A DNA stretch of 64,000 nucleotides from Orobanche coerulescens (lineage: Eukaryota > Streptophyta > Magnoliopsida > Lamiales > Orobanchaceae), in the NCBI GenBank assembly GCA_033398695.1, contig CM065814.1, positions 78,944,358-79,008,357 of the forward strand, in the 5' to 3' direction. Below the pieces are notes generated by a model. That model had not been told where the DNA came from and made no database searches. It was given only the letters and a program-made list of their open reading frames with translations. Positions 39,320-50,289 of the stretch are shown piece by piece. The stretch's first letter is position 1. Each line of letters starts with the position of its first letter. A program made the position numbers and the translations under genes.

Positions 39320-40942
39320 TGATAAGTGTCAGTTTTATACACTTATCCATGATTTGTATCGATAAATTTCACCCATAATTGAGCTAGTCTACTCGTTTTT
39401 TGCTTTTAATTAATTAGTTTTTTAAAATTTTATTTTTATCGGATAAAGATGTAAATCTAGTCTTAATCGGATTGAATTACTGATTTACTCAAGAAATAAC
39501 ATGTTTATAAAATATTCTCTTTGTTGAATTTTTATGTATTCATGTTGTAGGGCTTTCCGAGACGAGTTCGGCGGTCTTCGATTCAAAATCTGAGTTATAT
39601 ATCAAAAGTTATCATCTCAAGAAGATTCGGGCTAAAACGCAAAAGTCAAAAATTTCTCAATGAAAATAAAGTCCAAACTCCATACGGGCGTAACATGATA
39701 ACATACGGGCGTAACTCACAAATGCGTAAAACGTAGCCATGTTACGGCCAGAACTACTCAATGTTACTAGTAAGTCATCCAAGTTACGGCCATAACTCCT
39801 CAATGTTACAGTAGTAACTCTTGTGATTTTTGATCATTGTATAATTTTTATACTTTTGGTCTATTATTGAGGGGATGGGCATTGATCCGATCTATTGTAA
39901 TAATCTTTGGAATTTTGGAGCTATTAGATGACTTTAGGTGTATAAATAGACCCTTAGATCCATCATCATTCATCATTCATCTTATAATTTTCCATTTTTT
40001 TTGTAAACTTTTCTTTTTGTGTGAAGAACACACTTGTGTTCTTGAGTGATCTTTGTAGTGTGGTATAACATATGGTGTTCAGAGAGTTTATTGTTTCTAT
40101 CTCCTTTATCTACTAAGGGAGTTAGGATCAATTCTTTCTCTTGATTCAACTAATAATGACCACACAAGCTTGTAATATGTGTAATAAACCCTTCATGGGC
40201 TAAGTAATCTTTAGTTGGGATTATAAACAAGGTCAGTCATGTTATTTATGTTTGTATAAAGATCTATTGTGAATTACTTATTATTGTGTGTGATTTTCAT
40301 TGTTTTAACAATCTTTATTTATTTGGCCAATAAATGACGATATTTATGGTCTTCATATGTTTTGAAAGAAAATATGTTTGATTAGATCAAATGATCTTCA
40401 CTCTAAGTTATTCTAGGGGATAGAAATATACCTCTAGTCCTTAGATGATTCTTTGAGTTATTTTCATAAATCCTAATGCTATGTATTGAAGCCAATCAAC
40501 ATAGAAATATAGTGGATTGATTCAATATGTAAGGGGCGTTTTATAGTTCGAAAGAGAAACCGTCTTTTTAAGGAAAATCGAATCTACACAACATAATAAG
40601 TAAAATTCATCTTATGATCTCCTATACATCTTTTATAACTAATGACGAACTAAGTTTGTAATCCCAACTATTTCATTTTATCGTTAATCAATCTATTATT
40701 ATTGCTATCTTGTTATTTCCTTATAATATTAAAACTAATATTGCATTTTCTTTGCAATTATTAAACCAAACTTTTTAATTGTGTGTTTCACTTATCTTTG
40801 TATCTATAAAAATAGACTAATAGTGTATAATTCAAATTATAACAAAACTTCCTTGTGGGATCGATAAACCGGACTCAAAAAGTCCACTTTACTACTTGAT
40901 ACGATATCGTGCACTTGCGATAGTTACACTAAAAGCGTGTCA
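39320..40942 (+). repeat. Element L 3' LTR
   Basis: 1623 bases matching 32661-34297. Outside 39565-39900 only a handful of single changes are seen. Inside that patch nearly every CAG, CTG and CCGG/GGCC site of the 5' LTR is altered or deleted. The LTR ends at GCGTGTCA before GTTCT. Confidence 0.95.
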
Positions 40943-41516
40943 GTTCTCCTCTAAATCAGCAGCTTCGTTCCAACAGAAAGGGGCATCTGATGGGTCCCCT
41001 CGTCGGAACTGTTTCAATTGTGGCATAGCGGGGCATACCATGAGTCAGTGTCGTAAGGCGGCTACAAAGTGTTTTTCATGCGGAAGGGGTGGGCACATGT
41101 CTCGCTACTGTTCACGGGTCAATCCTACACCAAATTCAGCTCCTCAGAGTCAGCAAGGCTCGGTACAGACGTCCAGAGCATCCGCCATGTCCGATTATCG
41201 ATCTCCACCTTACCAAACTCCTCCATACAGTGCGGGAAGAGGACGTGGGTGCGGGGCAGGCACTGCACCCTCCTTGGGAACACTGCTATCCCACGTATTC
41301 GAACTGAGAGCTACTGATGACGGGACTACACCTGCTGTCTCACGTACACTTCTTATTAAATCCCGGCCTATTCATGTACTGTTTGATACTGGAGCGACCC
41401 ACTCGTTTATATCCGTGGAATGTGTTAACCGTTTGAATATTCCTTGTGTACCTTGTGAATCTTTTACTGTTAAGCTACCCGGGGGCAGCAGGGTGGGGGG
41501 TAATTTGGAAGTTTGA
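40943..41516 (+). pseudogene. Element H gag C-terminus and protease
   Basis: H gag resumes in frame after L (SSKSAASFQQKGASDG). Two zinc knuckles follow: CFNCGIAGHTMSQC and CFSCGRGGHMSRYC. After a linker the protease begins, with an intact active-site loop LFDTGATHSFIS and FTVKLPGG. A stop at 41514-41516 ends the frame. Of the four gypsy proteases here (C, E, G, H) this is the only one with the normal D-T-G triad. Confidence 0.9.
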
Positions 41517-41519
41517 AAC

Positions 41520-42170
41520 TGCCCGATTCGCATCGATGATCAGGGCTGGATAGCAAATCTCATGGTTTTTCCACTCCATAACGAAGATGTTATTTTGGGA
41601 CTGGATGACAATGCACATGAAGGTATTAGACACCTATCACCTGACCATTTCCATTACAACTCGTGACGGTGCCACTCACATAATCAGAGGCCGAGAACAC
41701 TTTAGTACTAAGGGTTCCCTCAGTCTGCTTATAGCAGGAGTATCTTGTGACGATCGAGGAATGTATTATTGGTGTTATATTCTTCAGGAGGACACATCAC
41801 ATCCGTCGGTTGATAATATTTCCGCGGTGAGCGAATTTCCGGACATTTTTCCCAATGAATTACCAGGGTTGCCACCACGACGGGAGGTCGATCTCTCGAT
41901 TGAACTTGAGCGAGGAATGACCCCTACCTCCAAGGCACCATACAGGATAGCACCAGCCGAGATGAAGGAATTAAAGTTACAACTCGAAGAATTGCTAAGG
42001 AAGGGGCTCATTCGTCCGAGTACTTCGCCATGGGGTGTGTCGGTCCTTTTTATAAAGAAAAAGGACAACTCCCTGCACCTGTGTATCGATTACAGAGAAC
42101 TAAATAAAGTCACTATTAAGAACCGTTACCCACTTCCGAGGATTGATGATTTGCTGGATCAACTATAGGG
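41520..42170 (+). pseudogene. Element H protease end and RT N-terminus
   Basis: After a frameshift the homology continues ([81 protein letters not shown]). It ends at DDLLDQL followed by a stop and GATV, in the RT fingers. From about 42175 the sequence becomes gag leader of element G. The catalytic RT box, RNase H, integrase and 3' LTR of H are absent. Confidence 0.88.
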
Positions 42171-42222
42171 AGCGACTGTTGAAGAAGCTGTTTGAACTGT
42201 ACTCACTCGTTACTTCTTCAGA

Positions 42223-43440
42223 ATACCTGCTGGTAGAGGACGCGGACGCGGTCGCGGACACGGTAGGGGACGTGGCGCAGCCAGTGGGGCGGCCATGTCC
42301 GATAAATCAGGAACTGATTCGGAGATGCCTTCCTTGTCGAACAGTGTTCCACCCAGTGCTGGGGCCCAGCAGGATCAGTCTGCTAGCTTCGGTAATGCTC
42401 ATGAGAATATCGACGTAGCGAATATTCTACAGCAAGTAGCGAACCAGATGACGCTACTGACTCAGGCCGTCTTGGTCGGCCAAGCTAATGCTAACCCGGT
42501 TTCGCCTACTGGATCCGGCACTGATAAGTTACTTCAGGACGTGATTCGTATGTGTCCTCCGCAGTTTGATGGCACTTCCGACCCTTCCGGTTGGGAGAGT
42601 TGGTTATTTGAGATGGAGAAGATGTTTTAGGCGGCTAACTGCTCCGAGGAGAGGAAGGTACCCATTGCTCGGTACTTCCTCGCCAAGGAGGCAGTAACGT
42701 GGTGGCAAGCAGTGAAACCACGAGACCGAGCGGCCACTTGGGCAGAGTTCCGAGAGTTGATGGAGGACGAATTTTGTCCATGGTCAGTAAAAGAGGGGAG
42801 GATCCGAGCCTTCTTTGTGGATAAGACCCAGAATGTTCCTATTTCTCAGGCGATCAAGGACTACAATCAGCAACTCCATTATGTGAGAAATCAGGTCCGA
42901 GATGAGCTAGATAAGATCTGCCACTTTGACATGCGGATGAAACCGAGGGTTCATCACTACATCTCTAGCCTCGGGTGCACAACTTTGAAGGATTATCAGA
43001 ACAAAGCAATAGCTTATGATATGTCATTTTCTGCGACAGAGACGACAACCGAGGGTAAGAAACAGAAGACCTCCTGTCAGTTTTCGGGAAGTAAGTCTGG
43101 CGGGCATCAGAAGGCCCAGTCTGGTTCGCGAGTCTTCGAGAATCAGTCCCCGTCTTTTGGGTGAGGAAATGGTTCTAAGTCTGCTCCTATTATTTCTATT
43201 CGTGGTCCTACCTGCTTTAACTGTGGTCGTCCCGGACACATGATGAGTGAGTGTAACAGACCTCCGATTCAGTGTCTTACTTGCGGTCGGATGGGGCATT
43301 ATGCTAAATATTGTATAGATGCGGGTCGGGCACTAGTTACTCAGGTGTCATCCCCGGCTATGGGGGAACTGAGCGTGAATCAGTCACCGATAGCTTCTCA
43401 GCCTCAGCAGAGTTTTGGTAGAGGTCTAGGTCATGGGATC
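42223..43440 (+). pseudogene. Element G gag
   Basis: The frame begins with a Gly-Arg repeat (PAGRGRGRGRGHGRGRG), followed by MSDKSGTDSEMPSL at 42295. The gag core is CPPQFDGTSDPSGWESWLFEME, a stop at 42628-42630, AVTWWQAVKPRDRAATWAEF and EDEFCPWSVKEGRIRAFF. Knuckles are CFNCGRPGHMMSEC and CLTCGRMGHYAKYC. Further stops occur at 43162 and 43441. The original start codon was not found, in line with loss of the 5' end. Confidence 0.88.
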
Positions 43441-44257
43441 TAGAGGGGGAGCTTCTAGTGCGGGATCTGTTCCGCCCCGTGTATATGAGATGAGCCGAGC
43501 AGGAGATCCTGACGCGACGGTGGCTCAGGTCCCGTTCACATCCTTGACCATCCTGTTTCCATGTTATTCGATTGTGGTGCTACACATTCTTTCATATCTC
43601 TGGATTGTGTGCGTCGTCTGCATGTTGATTGTCTAGTTGCATGTGAACCATTTGTTGTTAAACTGCCTAGTGGGGATAGTATCATGGGGGATCGTGAGAT
43701 TAGAGATTTTCCGATGAGTATTGCCGACAGGGATTGGTCTTCTAATTTGATTGTGGTAGATATTAGGAATGAGGACTTGATTCTTGGTGAGGATTGGCTA
43801 GACCGACATGGGGCGATCATGAATTATAGAACGAGAACCATTTCGATGTTAGCCTCTGACGGTACCGAGCATTCTTTTATGGGGCGTAAGCGGAGTACTC
43901 AGAAATTACTGATCAGCGCCATGAAAGCAGTGAAACTCCTTCGAGGGGGTTGAACTGGTTACTGGTGTTATTCTTTGAGATCAGAAGAAGGGGGAGTCGA
44001 GCTCTCGTCTATTCCGATAGTGAGTGAGTATCCTGATGTATTTCCAGATGAGTTGCCGGGTTTGCCACCAGATCATGAGGTTGTGTTCACTGTTGATTTA
44101 GAGCTGGGTGCGGCACCGATTTCTAAGACGTCATACCACATGGCGCCTGCCGAGATACTTGAGTCTAAGAAGCAGTTGGGAGAGTTGCTAGACATGGGTT
44201 ATATTGGACTGAGCGCTTCGCCTTGGGGCGCACTGGTCTTGTTTTTAAAGAAGAAGG
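43441..44257 (+). pseudogene. Element G protease and RT N-terminus
   Basis: Protease-like sequence with VPPRVYEMSRAGDPDATVA, then LFDCGATHSFISLDC, in which Cys replaces the Ser/Thr of the catalytic D-S/T-G. A stop follows at 43951 (LLRGG*). RT starts with SEYPDVFPDELPGLPPDHEV and runs to LSASPWGALVLFLKKK, where solo LTR S is inserted after GAAGG (44253-44257). Confidence 0.88.
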
Positions 44258-46269
44258 TGTTGGGATTCGGTGCCTAAAATGAAGGCCCAGCGGAAGCGGT
44301 AAAACGAAAATTAATTCGATCTGAATCCCTATGAGGATTGATCGAGCTACGTATATACGAATATCAAAACGAATTCACATGAGATATAGAAACTCACCCT
44401 TGTAGTTCGTTGATTAGATGGATTCCTTCTCTTGAGCTATTCTCCAAACTTTAGTTGAATTCTCTACGATCCGAAGCACTCCAAGCACTTGAATGATCCA
44501 ACGCCGAAAAAATCGCGTCTCTACTTGCCACGCGCCAGAGAAAACAAACGGAATGACAACACTCGATTAACCTCTAAGGTTACGGATAGAATAAAGTGAT
44601 GAAGCTTTGATTATAACACTCTAAGTGTTTTAATGTTTGATCTCTCAATATTTCTTGATGTTTCTCTAAGAACAATCAAGAACAAAATGAAGAAAAGGAA
44701 GAAGAAGACTTGAGTATTATGAAAAAGGAATTCAAAGTTCTTTTTCTCTCTCTTACAATACAACTCACGTATGATGCACGCATAAGGAGTCAAAAGGTTA
44801 GTTGTAATGATAAGTCTTCCATCATATATACAACTCACACCCACAAGATACAAATCATGCCACATGATTTCTAACCCCACAAAGTCATGATCATGCATTA
44901 AAGAATGGAAGAAAAGACAATGGGAAGGTGGGTGGAAGCAAGATGGGGCAGCCATCATGAAAAAATGGACGAGTTCGGTTCGTTTCGGACTCCCGTGAGT
45001 CCAAACAGATAAACTACGATTCCGTTCCGATGTATTTATATCGATTAATTAATCCAATTAATTTTATCATATCAAATACATTATGACATAATTAATTTCT
45101 CCAAGAAATAATTATATCCATGAATTAAATTAATCACCCAGTAATTTATTTAATTCATTAGGCCGTAAATCAATTTATCCAATAAATAGATTTAGACATC
45201 TAATGTCCCAAATTAGATATCCAATATCTAATATTTATAATGAGAGAATAAACTTGATTCATTTCGTCGCCAATCCTATTGCGCGACTAGGTAGGTCCGT
45301 CTAAGTCAGCAATGGGAGGAACCAAAGAGTAGTAGCACCACCTAACCAGCCTGGTGGCCTACACTGTACCCCAACTGAGAACGAATGATTGAGATCATTC
45401 AAGAACCATCCTGTCGTGAATACCAGTATACGTATAAAACCCTTCTTTCAAATGTCCAGATCAAGTTATAGGGTCACAGTCAGTCAAACCCTATCTGTAC
45501 TTGACGCTATGCTTGCGTTGATGCAAATCGAGATCATCGAGATCTCGTGTATCCAATACAACTAGCTCCAATGCTTTGGCCAAAGACTTATGATCTCATC
45601 TGCCAATAACCGCATAGGACATATAACCCGCTCACTAACGGGAGAAAAAATTCTATCTTGGTATTCAGTAGGACCTGCTACTTGCCCGTTAAGATGCACA
45701 TCGAGGTTGACCCCCACCTCCCCGTTTATAGGGTCGAACTACTCTAATGAAAATCTTGACGTCACAAGCACATCCCTACTAAATCCTCAAGTCGAAGGTT
45801 CACGAATACCTATCACAACCTTTCGATTCCGTCATTGACTATCCCGAAGTGAAATCCGTGTGACGAATCGAGGGTGAGTCGGTTCGAGTATTCTAATCCA
45901 ATTAGAATACCTATAACGTGTTCTCCCACTAACCATTAGTGTTCGACAGGCACTCTCCATGTCAAAGAACACGTCATACAAATCTTCACATAAACTTAAC
46001 GCCCAGTCAAGTTTCATTGACTTGCGAACGATTAAGTATTTGAGCTATAAACCTCTCTAGTGCCGACCCCCTTATCCAATAAGGAGTGGAACGTTTTGCT
46101 CTCAAATATACGGACTAGTTTCTATATGTATATTTATGAGTTAGGAATGCTAGTAACTCCCAGTAAATAAAGAAACGTTCATTGCCTTATATCAATAGTT
46201 TACATAATTACAAGTACAATGCTCTCACTCAACATCCTCTGAGTGGCATTCGAGGGCATACTCCTAACA
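44258..46269 (-). mobile_element. Solo copia LTR S
   Basis: 2012 bases flanked by GAAGG (44253-44257 and 46270-46274). Read on the minus strand it starts TGTTAGGAGTATGCCCTCG, as element B's LTR does, and ends GGAATCCCAACA. The two share the TTAGATATTGGATATCTAATT region. No second LTR and no internal region are present, so this is a solo LTR left by LTR-LTR recombination. The open frame at 44611-44958 has no recognisable similarity. Confidence 0.93.
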
Positions 46270-46800
46270 GAAGGATGGGTCACTTCGTCTATGTATCGAC
46301 TATCGAGAGTTGAACAAAGTGACTATAAAAAACAAATATCTACTCCCGAGGATTGATGACTTGTTTGACCAATTGAAAGGAGCGACCGTGTTTTCGAAGA
46401 TTGATTTGAGATCGGGATATTACCAGCTTCGAGTGAAGGATTCTGATATTCCAAAGACAGATTTTCGGACGAGATACGGTCACTACGAGTTTGTGGTTAT
46501 GCCTTTTGGGCTAACCAATGCCCCAGCCGTGTTCATGCAGCTTATGAACAAAGTCTTTATCGAATAACTCGATAGGTGTGTAGTTGTCTTTATCGATGAT
46601 ATCCTGATTTACTCGAGGAGCGAGGAGGAGCATGCCCGTCATTTGTATTCGTGTTGGGAATCTTGAGAACTCAGCGTCTTTATGCGAAGGTTATGTTTGT
46701 TGGTCACGTGATCTCGGTCGAGGGTGTTCGTGTGGACCCACATAAGATAGAGGCAGTGTTGGATTAGGCGCCGCCCAAGAACGTGAAGGAGATCCGTAGT
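46270..46800 (+). pseudogene. Element G reverse transcriptase, second part
   Basis: Resumes after S with [16 protein letters not shown] in frame with the part before it. It has [29 protein letters not shown], a stop at 46565, then [16 protein letters not shown] with the catalytic Asp pair, and a deletion/frameshift near 46640-46690 (the [13 protein letters not shown] region is mostly gone). [19 protein letters not shown] continues with a stop (TGG to TAG) at 46767. Confidence 0.88.
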
Positions 46801-47591
46801 TTTCTGGGTTGGCCGGGTATCATCATAGATTTGTCGAGGTGTTCTCTAAGCTCGCTCGACCACTTACTCAGTTGTTGCAGAAATCAGAGAAGTTTGCGTG
46901 GACCGACGAGAGGTATAAGAGTTTCGAGGAGTTGAAGAAGTGGTTGACGACCGCTCCCGTCTTAGCCTTACCGAATGGTAATGCGGGTTTCTCAGTTTAT
47001 AGCGATGCTTCAGGCCAATGGCTTGGATGTGTACTCATGCAGCATGGGAAGACGATTGCCTATGCTTCCCATCAGTTGAAGCCGTACGAGTTGAATTATC
47101 CTACCCACGATCTTGAGTTGGCCGCAGTTGTATTTTCATTGAAGATTTGGCGTCATTACTTGTATGGCTCGTCGTGTCAGATTTTCACCGATCACAAGAG
47201 CCTAAAGTATATTTTCACGCAGAAAGAACTAAATATGAGACAGAGAAGGTGGTTGGAGCTAATTAAGGATTACGACCTCGAGATCCTTTATCATCCGGGC
47301 AAGGCAAATGTGGTGGCAGATGCCTTGAGCCAGAAATCGGTATCGCTTCGGGCACTTGAGTTACTTACGGCCCAGCCAGGGCTCCAGAGAGAGTTGATGA
47401 GGTTGAGTATTGAGGTTGTGCTACCAGGGAGTGTCAGGCAGTTGCGCACTCTTGAGATCTCTTCGTCTATAGTCGACGACATTAAATCGAGGCAGTTAGA
47501 AGATCCGATGTGTATTCAGCTCCGCGAGAATGTGGTGAAGGGGAAAGCCCCAGGATTCGTGGTACATGAGGATGGTGTGTTGAGATTCTAA
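46801..47591 (+). pseudogene. Element G RNase H and start of integrase
   Basis: A clean stretch of 260 codons: [64 protein letters not shown] and [13 protein letters not shown]. The RNase H acidic residues are visible. The linker to integrase follows ([16 protein letters not shown]), stopping at 47589. Confidence 0.9.
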
Positions 47592-48896
47592 GGTCGGCTG
47601 TGTGTTCCGAACGACTTGGAGTTGAGACAGAATATTATGCGAGAGGCTCATCCATCACCTTACTCAGTCCATCCGGGCTTGAGTAAAATGTATAAGGATC
47701 TTAGGAAGAGTTTCTGGTGGAATGACATGAAGAATGAGGTAGTTCAGTTTGTGGCTAAGTGTTTGACTTGCCAACAAGTTAAAATCGAGCATCAGCGGAC
47801 AGCCGGGTTGTTAAAACCACTTCTCGTCCCAGAATAGAAGTGGGAGGATATCTAGATGGATTTTGTCACGAATTTGCCGAGGACGAAGACCAGAATGAAT
47901 ATGGTGTGGGTGATCGTGGACCGACTGACTAAGTCGGCACATTTTCTGGGCATCAAGGGCACTTGGGGTCCAGAAAAATTGGCTCGTATTTTTATCGCAC
48001 AGATCGTGAGACTTCATGGGACGTCGAAGACTATTATTTCGGACATAGATGGCCGGTTTTTATCGCATTTTTAGCAGGTGGTACATAAGGCATTGGGAAC
48101 ACGGTTGCGTTTGAGCACATCTTTCCATCCTCAGACCGATGGACAGTCCGAGCGTACCATTCAGACATTCGAGGATATGTTATGTGCGTGTGCGTTAGAC
48201 TGGAGTAATGACTGAGAGGAGCATCTGGCCCTGATAGAGTTTACTTATAATAGCTAGCATGCGTTGATTAAGATGGCACCGTATGAGGCGCTTTATGGCC
48301 GATGATGTCGATCACCGGTATGTTGGGATGAGCCATCCGATTTAGTTGGCACCGAGCCGGATCTTGTGTTAGAGGCAAGGGACAAAGTTGAGTTGATTAG
48401 AGAAAGGATGCTGGCGGCTCAGAGCCGACAAAAGTCTTATGCGGATGTGAGGCGTCGACCATTGGAGTTCGATGTGGGGGATCACGTTTTGTTGAGAGTG
48501 TCTCCGTCGAAGGTAGTTTTCCGTTTTGGGGAAAAGGGGAAGCTCACTCCAAGGTATATTGGACCTTTCGAGATATTATAGAGAGTTGGCGAGTTAGCGT
48601 ACCGTTTGGCATTGCTTCCGTCGTTGATTCATGTGCATAGTGTATTTCAAGTCTCTCAGTTGAGGAAGTATGTTCCAGACCCGACTCACGTTATTGACTT
48701 TGGGGACGTAGAGATCGAGAAGAACGTTATGTTTGAGGAAAGGCCCGTTAGAATTTTGGAACATCGAGACAAACAGTTAAGGTATAAAACCATTCCCTTG
48801 GTTAAAGTGCAATGGTCGAAGCACGAAGTGGAAAAAGCAACGTGGGAATTGGAGGAGGATATGCGTGCAAGACACCCCGAACTTTTTGATTCTTAA
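47592..48896 (+). pseudogene. Element G integrase and chromodomain-like tail
   Basis: HHCC zinc-binding part (EAHPSPYSVHPGLSKMYKDL, CLTCQQVK), core with WVIVDRLTKSAHF, IISDIDGRFLSHF and DGQSERTIQTFEDM, then VGDHVLLRVSPSK and GPFEIL, and the tail FEERPVRILEHRDKQL and PLVKVQWSKHEVEKATWE, ending PELFDS. Stops at about 47835, 47853, 48072, 48213, 48255, 48303 and 48579 interrupt it. Where element C has Trp, G often has TAG or TGA, and one Arg codon CGA reads TGA. The copy is dead. Confidence 0.9.
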
Positions 48897-48931
48897 GTTT
48901 CGGGACAAAACTTCTTTTTAGAGGGGGAGAA
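48895..48931 (+). promoter_or_regulatory. Hairpin and polypurine tract of element G
   Basis: AAGTTTCG-GGA-CAAAACTT, the same hairpin as in C with one mismatched pair, then TTTTTAGAGGGGGAGAA next to the LTR. Confidence 0.72.
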
Positions 48932-49210
48932 TGTAATATCCGTACCTTTCTATTTTTAGCAGTTTCCATTTTTGGTGTATGTCTATTTTTATCGACTCGC
49001 TTGTAACCGTTTCGAAGTTTTGAATCTACTTTGTTCTTGGAATTTTTCCATTTGGACAAGTTTCGGAGATGTTTTTACGTAATTCCATTTTATGTTATGT
49101 CTTGCCGTATCTACATTCGATTCTTGCAAAACTTGCAAAATTACATAGTGACAATTACCGAATGAAATTACTGAATGATAATGACTGAATTACAACTCGG
49201 TATTACACAT
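48932..49210 (+). repeat. Element G 3' LTR, truncated, with irregular junction
   Basis: It starts TGTAATATCCGTACC and resembles the C LTR start. The recognisable LTR fades by about 49140. 49140-49218 holds short slipped repeats of GAAT/ACTGAAT type and then joins minus-strand integrase of element E at about 49219. The exact end cannot be placed. Confidence 0.6.
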
Positions 49211-49218
49211 TCCAGAAC

Positions 49219-49298
49219 GGGGATTGACTGCAATAACCTGACCGGTCGCTGATGCTCGATTTTGACCTGCTGACAAGTCAAACATCTCGCAACAAACT
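49219..49298 (-). pseudogene. Element E integrase fragment
   Basis: Minus-strand fragment FVARCLTCQQVKIEHQRP, then LLQSIPVLE: the CxxC end of the integrase zinc finger and the linker. It continues the frame broken off at 59035 on the other side of element F; AAACT (49294-49298) recurs at 59030-59034. Integrase downstream of PVLE is missing. Confidence 0.88.
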
Positions 49299-50289
49299 TG
49301 TAACACCCCCAGATTTGACCGGAAATATTACAGCGCCGTGGGCCCCGAGATGGAACCCACAAGGCTAAAAAGAAATTTTCACAAACATTTACAAATGCCC
49401 AAGAGGCCAACGACGGTACTATCTTTAAAAATTCACAAAGACTTATAAAATCCATTTATCAAAAACCGTCGTAAAAACTCATTTGAAATCGCAAGGCCAA
49501 ACAAATAGACACTCAAAAGTTTAGAAAACGATTTTCAAAGTAACCTCGTTACGAGATACCAAAAGTGCGTCTTAAAATACTCACGCAATGAAAAGACCAA
49601 CCAAAACGATACTCTAGCAAATGAAAACAAGAACCAAACAAGAAACTCAATGTACGTAACATGTCCTAGCCAAGATCCTCAGGAAGCTCATCTCTTCACG
49701 ACCGCTACAAGCTCGATTCTCCAAGAACCTAAAAAGAAATCCCACGACGGGGTTAGCCATAATATCCAACAATGATAACCGTCACAAAACATCAATAATT
49801 ACATACCAACGAGAATACAACATAAGAATACGACCAACGTAATCTTACCGCCATAACTTTACTTACTCAAGTAATTCTCATCAGAATAACCATTATCACA
49901 ATTTCACAACCTGTACTCGATTAACCAATAAACTCGAACATAATATCTGTATTGTACCTCAAACAATACTCAAGATCCTCAAACTATCAGAACCAACTCA
50001 CGATACGGAAATCTACCATATCTGACCAATACGATCCATCGAATAATATCATCAAATCTCAAGACGATAACCGATTGTCCACCAAAGACAAGACCAAAGA
50101 AAATATGGAACATACCTCGAGATATGATGTGCCACGATAATCATATCAGTCTAATCCGATATCAGAACAATGCAATGCGGACAAGGTCCTAACACAAGAC
50201 CTACAAATGCATACTCATATGACAACGTCAATATGCTCAAAAACAATAACAACTATGTATACCCAATGGAAATCTCATGATCCAAAGCG

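Larger units (their letters stand above)
32661..40942 (+). mobile_element. Element L: gag-only LTR retrotransposon carrying a LOG gene
   Basis: An 8.3 kb element flanked by exact GTTCT duplications (32656-32660 and 40943-40947). LTRs are 32661-34297 (1637 bases) and 39320-40942 (1623 bases), both starting TGATAAGTGTCAG and ending GCGTGTCA. It has a tRNA-Asp type PBS, gag, protease and a polypurine tract, but no reverse transcriptase, RNase H or integrase anywhere. The space after protease carries a LOG gene (37086-37712) and 1.6 kb of non-coding sequence with hairpin repeats. The layout is that of a TR-GAG type non-autonomous Athila relative that has captured a host gene. It must rely on enzymes from another element. 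Confidence 0.95.
42175..49210 (+). mobile_element. Element G: decayed chromovirus (Ty3-gypsy), 5'-truncated
   Basis: Gag through chromodomain-like tail is present in order, then a polypurine tract and the start of a 3' LTR (48932) with TGTAATATCC as in C and D. The 5' LTR and PBS are missing; sequence joins H about 60 bases before the Gly-Arg-rich Gag start. The 3' LTR is cut within about 200-280 bases by an irregular junction to element E. At least a dozen stops and several frameshifts make it much older-looking than C or L. Solo LTR S (44258-46269) interrupts RT. Confidence 0.9.

Noticed and set aside
44611..44958. 115-codon minus-strand open frame
   Set aside because: Lies wholly inside solo LTR S and shows no recognisable domain; probably chance.
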